From the NCBI GenBank assembly GCA_947629605.1, contig CANREK010000079.1, forward strand, positions 1-6,622: DNA of 6,622 nucleotides. The letters run 5' to 3'. This DNA is from an uncultured Clostridia bacterium. Lineage in GTDB: Bacteria > Bacillota > Clostridia > Christensenellales > Borkfalkiaceae. Shown one piece after another: positions 1 through 4,996 of this stretch (position 1 is the first letter of the stretch; each line of letters begins with the position of its first letter). Both the position numbers and the translations under genes were made by a program. Under the pieces are notes generated by a model. The model was not told the origin of the DNA. It made no database searches and was given only the letters and a program-made list of their open reading frames with translations.

Positions 1-1
1 C

Positions 2-907
2 GTGAGCGGATCGGGCAAGAGTTCTCTCGTCAACGAGATCATTCTGCCCATTTTGGCGAACAACCTCAACGGCGCCCGTCTGCCCCTCGGCGCAAGCGGG
101 GATTTTTCGGGAATAGAGCACTTCGACAAGGTCATCGCCATCGACCAATCGCCCATCGGCCGCACGCCGCGCTCCAATCCCGCGACCTATACGGGCGTCT
201 TTACGCCCATCCGCGAGCTCTTTGCCACCACGCCAGACGCCAAGGCGTTCGGCTTCAAGGCGGGGCGCTTCTCCTTCAACGTCGCGGGCGGCAGGTGCGA
301 GAACTGCGAGGGCGACGGCATCATGAAGATCGAGATGCACTTCTTGCCCGATGTCTATGTGCCCTGCGAAGTCTGCGGCGGGAAACGGTACAACCGCGAA
401 ACGCTCGAAGTCAAATACAAGGGCAAGAGCATCGCCGACGTGCTCGACATGACCGTCGAAGAGGCATGCGACTTTTTCAAGGCCATTCCGTCGATCTATA
501 ATAAAATCAAGACTTTGAACGAGGTCGGCCTCGGCTATATCAAGCTCGGACAGAGCTCCACGACGCTCTCGGGCGGCGAGGCGCAGCGGGTCAAACTCGC
601 GACGGAGCTTGCAAAGCGCTCCACGGGCAAGACCTTCTACATCCTCGACGAGCCGACGACGGGTCTGCACAGCTATGACGTCGAAAAGCTCATCAACATC
701 CTGCTGAAGCTCCGCGACGGCGGGAACACCGTGCTCGTCATCGAGCATAATTTGGAAGTTGTGAAGATCGCCGACCATATCATCGACCTCGGACCCGAGG
801 GGGGAGACGGCGGCGGCGAGATCCTCACGACCGGCACCCCCGAAGAGGTCGCCGCAGTCGAATCGAGCTACACGGGACAGTTTTTGAAGAAAGTGCTTCA
901 AAATTAA
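2..907 (+). CDS. uvrA: UvrA, excinuclease ABC subunit A (C-terminal part, 5' end outside the window)
   Basis: This is the C-terminal 301 residues of UvrA, the ATPase that scans DNA for bulky lesions and loads UvrB in nucleotide excision repair in the cytoplasm. The fragment begins inside the second ABC domain's Walker A motif (SGSGKSS, fragment residues 2-8), so the GTG at position 2 is an internal valine and not a start. A CxxC...CxxC zinc module follows (C99, C102, C122, C125). After it come the ABC signature LSGGEAQ (189-195), Walker B ILDEP (214-218) and the switch histidine in VIEHN (H249). UvrA proteins are about 940 residues, so roughly two thirds lie upstream. No frameshift is seen and all second-domain motifs are intact. 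The last codon and TAA stop lie inside an AT-rich heptamer tandem repeat. Identification is very secure; other UvrA-like ABC proteins share this fold, but the zinc module spacing and linker are typical of UvrA. Confidence 0.97.
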   Translation: MSGSGKSSLVNEIILPILANNLNGARLPLGASGDFSGIEHFDKVIAIDQSPIGRTPRSNPATYTGVFTPIRELFATTPDAKAFGFKAGRFSFNVAGGRCENCEGDGIMKIEMHFLPDVYVPCEVCGGKRYNRETLEVKYKGKSIADVLDMTVEEACDFFKAIPSIYNKIKTLNEVGLGYIKLGQSSTTLSGGEAQRVKLATELAKRSTGKTFYILDEPTTGLHSYDVEKLINILLKLRDGGNTVLVIEHNLEVVKIADHIIDLGPEGGDGGGEILTTGTPEEVAAVESSYTGQFLKKVLQN

Positions 908-934
908 AAATTAAAAATGAAAAATTAAAAATTG
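900..934. repeat. Five tandem copies of a 7-bp AT-rich unit (AAAATTA)
   Basis: Five consecutive heptamers are visible: AAAATTA, AAAATTA, AAAATGA, AAAATTA, AAAATTG. The array begins in the penultimate codon of uvrA and includes its stop codon. It is strikingly AT-rich against the GC-rich surroundings. It could act as a flexible or A-tract element, or be a remnant of replication slippage; no function is shown by the sequence. Confidence 0.85.
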
Positions 935-955
935 CGGCGGGGGATATTATTAGAA

Positions 956-1070
956 TGACACCCCTCCCGTCACTGCGTGACACCCACCCCTCGAGGGGTG
1001 GGCAAGGGTGTCCCTTGGCGCCCCCTTGAGGGGGAGCTGTCGAGGCGTAGCCGAGACTGAGGGGGTGTCA
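956..1070. repeat. MITE-like C/G-rich inverted-repeat element between uvrA and the aminotransferase gene
   Basis: The segment is bounded by near-perfect terminal inverted repeats: TGACACCCCTC at 956-966, and GAGGGGGTGTCA at 1059-1070, whose reverse complement has one extra C. Inside are a perfect 20-bp palindrome at 983-1002 centred on TCGA, a small inverted repeat AAGGG-TGT-CCCTT at 1004-1016, and CCCCCT-TG-AGGGGG at 1021-1034. None is followed by a T-run, so a classical intrinsic terminator is not supported, although the hairpins could still separate uvrA transcription from the next gene. No coding capacity for a transposase is present. It looks like a non-autonomous intergenic repeat of the kind seen in many gut Clostridia. 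Confidence 0.7.
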
Positions 1071-1104
1071 TGCCCCCAACCCCATCATCCGAAAAGGAGT
1101 TCTT

Positions 1105-2295
1105 ATGTACAATAAAGAAATGCAACATCTCGGCGAGGAGCGGAGCGTCATCCGCGAACTCTTCGACTACGGCAGTCTCCGCAAACAGGCCGTCGGGAGC
1201 GAGAACGTCTTTGACTTCTCCATCGGCAATCCCTCCGTGCCCGCACCCGCATTCGTACAGGAGGAAATTCGCCGTCTCATCGACACGGTGCCCCCCGAAG
1301 CGCTCCACGGCTACACGCCCGCGGCGGGCGCTCCCGAGGCGAGAAAGGCCGTCGCCGACTACATAGAGAGGGAATTTGGGGCACCCATGTCCGAGGACCT
1401 CGTGTACATGACGTGCGGCGCGTCGGCCTCGCTTGCCATCATCACGGCCGCCCTCTATGAGGAAGGGGACGAATTCGTCGTGCTCGCGCCCTTCTTCCCC
1501 GAGTACCGTGTCTTTGTGGAGGGGGCGGGTGCAACGCTCGTCGTCGCCCCGACGGACGAGAGGTTTCACCCCGATTTCCACGCCCTCGAACAGGTCATCA
1601 CACGCCGCACCAAGGCCGTCATCCTCAATTCCCCCAACAACCCCACGGGGGCGGTCATCTCCGGGGAAGAGCTCAAAACGCTTGCGGTGCTCCTCGAAAA
1701 AAAGAGCGCGGAGAAGGGGGAGCCCATCTTCCTCATCGCCGACGAACCCTATCGCGAACTCGTCTACGGCGTGACTGTGCCCTTCCCCATGAATTACTAC
1801 CGCGACACGGTCGTCTGCTATTCCTTCTCGAAGTCTCTCTCGCTCGCGGGGGAGCGCATCGGGTATGTCGCCGTCAGCCCCAAGTGCCGCGAGGCAAAGT
1901 CCCTCTTTGCGGCCGTCTGCGGCGCGGGGAGAAGGCTCGGCTACGTCTGTGCACCCGCCCTCTTCCAGAGGGTCTGCGCGGCCGCCCTCGGCAGGGTGAG
2001 CGACGTCGGCAAATATCGTGAAAATCGCGACATATTGTACGATTTTCTCACCAAAACGGGCTATGAATGCATGCCGCCCGAGGGGGCGTTCTACCTCTTT
2101 GTCAAGGCCTTGGAGCCCGACGCCGTCGCCTTTTCGGAGCGGGCGAAAAAGCATGAGCTCTTGCTTGTTCCGTCGGACAGTTTCGGCGTCACGGGATATG
2201 TGCGCATCTCCTATTGCGTCTCCCGCGCGACGATCGAGCGCAGCCTCCCCGCCTTCCGCGATTTGTATGAGGAATATCATCCCCGCTCATGCTGA
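1105..2295 (+). CDS. PLP-dependent aminotransferase, class I/II (aspartate aminotransferase fold)
   Basis: A 396-residue fold-type I aminotransferase that would transfer an amino group between an amino acid and a 2-oxo acid using pyridoxal phosphate. Visible motifs are IGNPS (40-44), HGYTP (68-72), SPNNPTG (176-182, cofactor and substrate binding), ADEPY (212-216, Asp213 to the PLP ring nitrogen), and SFSKSLSLAGERIGY (240-254) with the Schiff-base Lys243. RISYC (367-371) supplies the carboxylate-binding Arg367. The length matches the family. The start at 1105 is supported by a strong AAGGAG at 1094-1099, five bases upstream. The substrate cannot be assigned from sequence; family members act on aspartate, aromatic or alanine-type substrates. 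The gene stands alone between repeat-filled gaps. Its last residues (HPRSC) and stop lie at or inside the following repeat, so the original C-terminus may have been altered. Confidence 0.93.
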   Translation: MYNKEMQHLGEERSVIRELFDYGSLRKQAVGSENVFDFSIGNPSVPAPAFVQEEIRRLIDTVPPEALHGYTPAAGAPEARKAVADYIEREFGAPMSEDLVYMTCGASASLAIITAALYEEGDEFVVLAPFFPEYRVFVEGAGATLVVAPTDERFHPDFHALEQVITRRTKAVILNSPNNPTGAVISGEELKTLAVLLEKKSAEKGEPIFLIADEPYRELVYGVTVPFPMNYYRDTVVCYSFSKSLSLAGERIGYVAVSPKCREAKSLFAAVCGAGRRLGYVCAPALFQRVCAAALGRVSDVGKYRENRDILYDFLTKTGYECMPPEGAFYLFVKALEPDAVAFSERAKKHELLLVPSDSFGVTGYVRISYCVSRATIERSLPAFRDLYEEYHPRSC

Positions 2296-2520
2296 GCGAA
2301 TGCGAAGCATCCCGGCAAACCTACGGAAGCAGCCCCGCGTCATTCTGAGCGGCGGAAGCTGTACGAAGTCCGATGACTTGACCCGAAGAATCTCGCGGGG
2401 CGTATACGGACGCTGTGCGGCGAGATGCTTCGGACGCGCTTCCGTAGACTGCGTTCTTGCTCTTCTGCTCAGCATGACGCCGCACCCCGTTCAATCGACC
2501 CGATTCCCCTCAGAATGAGC
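2287..2520. repeat. Composite intergenic repeat with terminal and internal inverted repeats (copy 1)
   Basis: The left 191 bp are bounded by a perfect 11-bp inverted repeat, TCATGCTGAGC (2287-2297) and GCTCAGCATGA (2467-2477). Further inverted pairs are GAAGCATC (2304-2311) with GATGCTTC (2424-2431), CTACGGAAGC (2321-2330) with GCTTCCGTAG (2438-2447), and CATTCTGAG (2341-2349) with CTCAGAATG (2509-2517). Some pairs cross, so this is a mosaic of repeat modules rather than one simple hairpin. A 17-nt string (2315-2331) and the terminal CCCTCAGAATGAGC (2507-2520) recur in copy 2 upstream of yabM. Short reading frames on either strand here have no protein-like features. The left end contributes the TGA stop of the aminotransferase. 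Confidence 0.75.
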
Positions 2521-2530
2521 AACCCCACCC

Positions 2531-2560
2531 GCATAAAAATTATTCCGCCTCCGCATATTG
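2531..2560 (+). promoter_or_regulatory. Candidate sigma-G-type promoter for spoVT
   Basis: GCATA (2531-2535) fits the -35 pattern GHATR recalled for forespore sigma-G. CATATTG (2554-2560) matches six of seven positions of the -10 pattern CATWHTA, and the spacer is exactly 18 bases. Transcription would begin near 2567, just before the GGAGG ribosome site at 2570-2574. In B. subtilis spoVT is a sigma-G gene, so the match is biologically sensible. The pattern is short and degenerate, so chance remains possible. Confidence 0.5.
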
Positions 2561-2581
2561 AAAGTATACGGAGGTTTTTCT

Positions 2582-3127
2582 ATGAAAGCAACAGGCATCG
2601 TACGCAGGATCGACGAACTCGGACGGGTCGTCATTCCCAAGGAGATCCGCAGGACACTGCGCATCCGCGAGGGGGATCCCTTGGAGCTCTTCACCGATCG
2701 GGACGAGCTCATGCTCAAAAAATATTCGCCCATCGCGTCGGTCGAGCGCTTCGCGGAGGGCACGGCGAAGTCGCTCTCCGAGCAGAGCGGGTATCTTTCC
2801 GCCATTCTCGACACCGACACCGTGCTCGCGGTCGGCGGCGTGGGGAAGCGTGCGCTCGTGGGGAAGTCCATCTCCGACAAGGTGACGGAGATCATGACGG
2901 CGCGGCAGAGCTATCTTGCGAACAGGGCGGAAGGGGGCGAGATCGTTCCCATTGCCGTTGACAGCGAATACGAAGCGACGGCCGAGATCATCGTGCCCAT
3001 CATCGCGGGCGGCGATTGCCTCGGCGCGGTCGTTCTATTGTCGAATGAGGAGGGCGCGATTTTGGAATCCAACGCTGTCAAACTCGCCCGCCTCACCGCA
3101 GACATTATTGCGAATCAGTTTGAATAA
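2582..3127 (+). CDS. spoVT: SpoVT, stage V sporulation transcriptional regulator (AbrB domain plus GAF-like domain)
   Basis: A 181-residue protein, close to the 178 residues of B. subtilis SpoVT. In the forespore SpoVT tunes late sigma-G-dependent genes by binding DNA as a tetramer. Residues 1-50 form the AbrB/MazE swapped-hairpin DNA-binding domain, with the characteristic GIVRRIDELGRVVIPKEIRR (5-24). Residues 55-181 read as a GAF-like domain, with VLAVGGVGKRALVGK (81-95), EIIVPII (135-141) and AVVLLS (149-154) as core strands, as in SpoVT. The ATG at 2582 is chosen because GGAGG at 2570-2574 lies seven bases upstream and the conserved MKATGIVRRID start falls there; a TTG at 2558 in the same frame lies within the likely promoter. 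Next comes a repeat-filled gap and then yabM, matching the Bacillus gene order. Confidence 0.96.
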   Translation: MKATGIVRRIDELGRVVIPKEIRRTLRIREGDPLELFTDRDELMLKKYSPIASVERFAEGTAKSLSEQSGYLSAILDTDTVLAVGGVGKRALVGKSISDKVTEIMTARQSYLANRAEGGEIVPIAVDSEYEATAEIIVPIIAGGDCLGAVVLLSNEEGAILESNAVKLARLTADIIANQFE

Positions 3128-3129
3128 TT

Positions 3130-3237
3130 TCGAACATTTCTTTGCTCGGCCCTTGCCTGCCCCCTTTGAAGGGGGCGGGGTAGGGGTGGGGGTTGCCCTA
3201 AGGGGGCGGCGCGGGCCTTCGAAAAGAAACTGTTCGA
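3130..3237. repeat. Inverted-repeat element immediately after spoVT
   Basis: Imperfect terminal inverted repeats bound about 108 bp starting three bases after the spoVT stop. TCGAACA (3130-3136) pairs with TGTTCGA (3231-3237), TTTCTTT (3137-3143) with AAAGAAA (3223-3229), and GGCCC (3148-3152) with GGGCC (3213-3217), with one bulged C at 3230. The interior holds a near-perfect palindrome, GCCCCCTT-TG-AAGGGGGC (3159-3176), followed by G-rich sequence. As RNA it would fold into a long stem; without a T-run a classical terminator is doubtful. Its CCTGCCCCCTTTG (3156-3168) resembles the start of the segment inserted in dus at 6438. Confidence 0.65.
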
Positions 3238-3447
3238 GCGAACGCGCTCTGTTCATCAATCGATTTGGCCTCGGAAGCGTTATATGCAAGGACATTAAGC
3301 CTGCGGTAGCGTTGCAAATAGGGTGCGCTTAGGCAGGGAGACCCTGCCACGCGCAGTGATTTGGAATGGGGCGGCGGGCGCACGGCGTGCCGCCGTGTGC
3401 TCATCCTGCCCCGCCCGCACGTTCTTTATGGTGTCGAAGGGCGGCAC
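3238..3447. other. Non-coding stretch with stem-loops, no gene recognised
   Basis: I see no credible gene, tRNA or riboswitch here. Short reading frames on both strands lack ribosome sites and recognisable motifs. The stretch contains two palindromic zones. At 3315-3363, CAAAT pairs with ATTTG, TGCGC with GCGCA, and GGCAGGG with CCCTGCC around an AGA loop. At 3374-3418, GCGGGCG pairs with CGCCCGC around an inner CACGGC/GCCGTG hairpin. It may be further repeat-derived DNA or an unannotated structured RNA. Confidence 0.5.
3315..3363. other. Nested perfect-armed stem-loop of unknown role
   Basis: Three nested complementary pairs are visible: CAAAT (3315-3319) with ATTTG (3359-3363), TGCGC (3324-3328) with GCGCA (3351-3355), and GGCAGGG (3332-3338) with CCCTGCC (3342-3348). 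The loop is AGA (3339-3341), and small internal loops separate the helices. It is not followed by a T-run. It could be a structured RNA element, a repeat module or a weak terminator. The strand of action is unknown. Confidence 0.5.
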
Positions 3448-3556
3448 GAGGAGCGTAGCGACGAAGTAGCGTAGGCGAAGGCCAGCAAACCTACGGAAGC
3501 ATATACTCCGTGTGTTTAACGGGATTCTTCGGTCGCTACGCTCCCTCAGAATGAGC
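3448..3556. repeat. Composite intergenic repeat (copy 2), abutting the yabM start
   Basis: Near-identical inverted ends are seen at 3448-3466 and 3527-3547; both read GAGG(G)AGCGTAGCGAC(C)GAAG on opposite strands and differ by two single-base indels. The interior has GCAAACCTACGGAAGCA (3485-3501), identical to 2315-2331. The right end CCCTCAGAATGAGC (3543-3556) is identical to 2507-2520. This is therefore a shorter relative of the repeat before spoVT. It ends only 12 bases before the preferred yabM ATG and supplies an alternative in-frame ATG at 3551. Confidence 0.75.
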
Positions 3557-3568
3557 GGCGGCGTACAT

Positions 3569-4996
3569 ATGAAGCACGGGAATTTTCTCAAAAACGTTGC
3601 GATCATTTCCCTTGCGGGGCTCGTCGCCAAGGGCATCGGCGCGATGTACCGCATTCCGCTCACGGGCATGCTCGGCGGGTACGGCACGGGGCTTTACTCC
3701 ATGGCGTATCCGCTTTTTTGCGTGCTCCTCACCTTCTCCTCGGCGGGCATTCCCTCCGCCCTGTCGCGCATGATCGCGGGGGGAAGAGGAGAGGCCGTCA
3801 TGAAAAGCGCCCTCCGTCTCTTCTCTCTCCTCGGCGTCGCGGGGAGCCTCTTCATGCTGTTTTTCGCACCATATATGAGCAATTTGCAGAAGGACGGCTC
3901 CCTTGTCCTGTGCTATCTCGCCCTCGCGCCGTCGGTGTTTTTCGTCGCCCGCATCGCCGTCTACCGAGGCTATTTTCAGGGAAAGAACGACATGAAGCCG
4001 ACGGCCTTTTCGCAGATCGTGGAACAACTCGTCAAGGCGGGCGCGGGGCTTGCACTTGCGGGGATCGCGAAAACGCCCGCACACGGCGCCGCGGCGGCCC
4101 TCTTCGCCGTCACGCTCTCCGAGATCGTCACGCTCTTCTATCTGAAAGGCAAGTACGGGCGGCAGAAACGCACCCTGCTCGTGCGGGCAAGCTCGGGCCT
4201 TTCGGTGCTCCGCGCCGCCTTCCCCGTCATGGCGTCGGCGGCACTGCTCCCGCTCTCGCGCATGGCGGACAGCGTCATCGTCGTGCGCCTTCTGTCCCGT
4301 TATACGGAAAGCGCCGTCTCCCTCTATGGTCTCTTTGCGGGCGCGGCGGTGAGTTTGTGTTCCCTGCCCGCCACCTTCTGCTACGGCCTCGTCGCGGCGA
4401 CCGTGCCCGTCGTCTCAAAGAGCGCCGCGCGGGGGGATGGGGAAGAGGGGACGCGCCGCGCCATGTTCGCCCTGCTCCTCACGATCGTCTTGTCCCTCCC
4501 GCTTGCCCTGTTTCTTATGATTTTCGCACCGCAGGTCGTCAATTTTCTCTATCCCGCCCTCTCCGACGGGAGCCGTGCAACGCTCATCGGCCTCGTGCGC
4601 ATATCTTCGCTCTCCTCGGTGTTCCTTGCGGGCATCGATACCCTCTCCGCCTCGCTCACGGGGCTCGGCAGGGCAAAGTATGCCGCCCTCTCCATGGCCG
4701 CGGCGGTGATCGTCAAGCTCATCCTGCAAGTTTTCCTCGTCAATCAAAAATTTCTCATCGGCGGCGCCGCCCTTGCGGAGAGTATCTGTTATCCGATTGC
4801 TTTTTTCCTCGACTTGATGTATACTATAAGAAAAAAGAAGGTGAAAGAGTATGGTAACAGTCATCGGCTCGGGGACGGAACGGGGAGATTTGACGCTCAA
4901 CGCCGTGAAAGCGCTCAGGGAAGCGGACGCGGTCTTGCTGCGTACGGAGCAGATCCCCGCCGCGCAGAGCCTCAAAGAAGAAAATATCCCGTTTGA
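3569..4996 (+). CDS. yabM: YabM-like membrane protein of the SpoVB/MurJ (MOP exporter) flippase family, with an aberrant C-terminal extension
   Basis: An integral membrane protein of the MurJ/SpoVB/YabM polysaccharide-flippase family, expected to move lipid-linked cell-wall or cortex precursors across the membrane. About twelve hydrophobic segments lie between residues 8 and 418. The family motif FQGKNDMKPTAFSQIVEQLVK begins at residue 136, and LYGLFAGAA (252-260) is also typical. The gene lies between spoVT and yabN, as in B. subtilis. ATG 3569 (MKHGNFLKNV) fits family starts; its ribosome site is poor (GGCGG at 3557-3561), and an in-frame ATG at 3551 lies inside the upstream repeat. The normal C-terminus (TM end then RKKK, residue 424) is followed by about 50 hydrophilic, Arg-rich residues read out of frame through the start of yabN. 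A -1 shift at 4831-4837 would instead end at TAA 4855-4857, giving 429 residues. Family identity is secure; the exact substrate and the C-terminus are uncertain. Confidence 0.88.
   Translation: MKHGNFLKNVAIISLAGLVAKGIGAMYRIPLTGMLGGYGTGLYSMAYPLFCVLLTFSSAGIPSALSRMIAGGRGEAVMKSALRLFSLLGVAGSLFMLFFAPYMSNLQKDGSLVLCYLALAPSVFFVARIAVYRGYFQGKNDMKPTAFSQIVEQLVKAGAGLALAGIAKTPAHGAAAALFAVTLSEIVTLFYLKGKYGRQKRTLLVRASSGLSVLRAAFPVMASAALLPLSRMADSVIVVRLLSRYTESAVSLYGLFAGAAVSLCSLPATFCYGLVAATVPVVSKSAARGDGEEGTRRAMFALLLTIVLSLPLALFLMIFAPQVVNFLYPALSDGSRATLIGLVRISSLSSVFLAGIDTLSASLTGLGRAKYAALSMAAAVIVKLILQVFLVNQKFLIGGAALAESICYPIAFFLDLMYTIRKKKVKEYGNSHRLGDGTGRFDAQRRESAQGSGRGLAAYGADPRRAEPQRRKYPV
4831..4837 (+). other. In-frame A_AAA_AAG slippery heptamer near the 3' end of yabM
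   Basis: In the yabM frame the codons are ATA AGA AAA AAG AAG, so the heptamer A AAA AAG is phased exactly like the E. coli dnaX -1 frameshift signal. Slipping back one base gives E-G-E-R-V-W and then TAA at 4855-4857, which overlaps the yabN ATG at 4851. The Shine-Dalgarno-like GAAGG (4837-4841) for yabN follows directly. This may be a real slippage site, or simply the place where one A was lost from a homopolymer in the genome or the assembly. Confidence 0.5.

Noticed and set aside
970..2280. A 436-residue open frame on the minus strand
   Set aside because: It lies antisense over the well-supported aminotransferase, is low-complexity and rich in Arg/Glu/Gly, and has no family motifs. Long antisense frames are expected in GC-rich genes.
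2287..2475. A 62-residue minus-strand frame between the aminotransferase and spoVT
   Set aside because: It lies wholly within repeat modules, with no ribosome site and no protein motif.
2558..2581. TTG at 2558 as the spoVT start
   Set aside because: It falls in the candidate -10 element. The ATG at 2582 has GGAGG at ideal spacing and the conserved SpoVT N-terminus.
3159..3176. C/G palindrome after spoVT as an intrinsic terminator
   Set aside because: The 3' side is G-rich without a T-run, and the same motif recurs as a repeat, so terminator is not a supported call.
3315..3363. tRNA or known riboswitch in the spoVT-yabM gap
   Set aside because: There is no cloverleaf arm pattern, T-loop consensus or recognised aptamer core.
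2287..3556. CRISPR array
   Set aside because: The repeats are few, irregularly spaced, internally palindromic and of unequal length, with no regular spacers and no cas genes.
3718..4857. A long plus-strand frame overlapping yabM
   Set aside because: Its Arg/Gly/Pro-rich translation is an out-of-frame reading of yabM. Only its last seven codons (six residues and TAA) matter, as the -1 continuation discussed at the yabM end.
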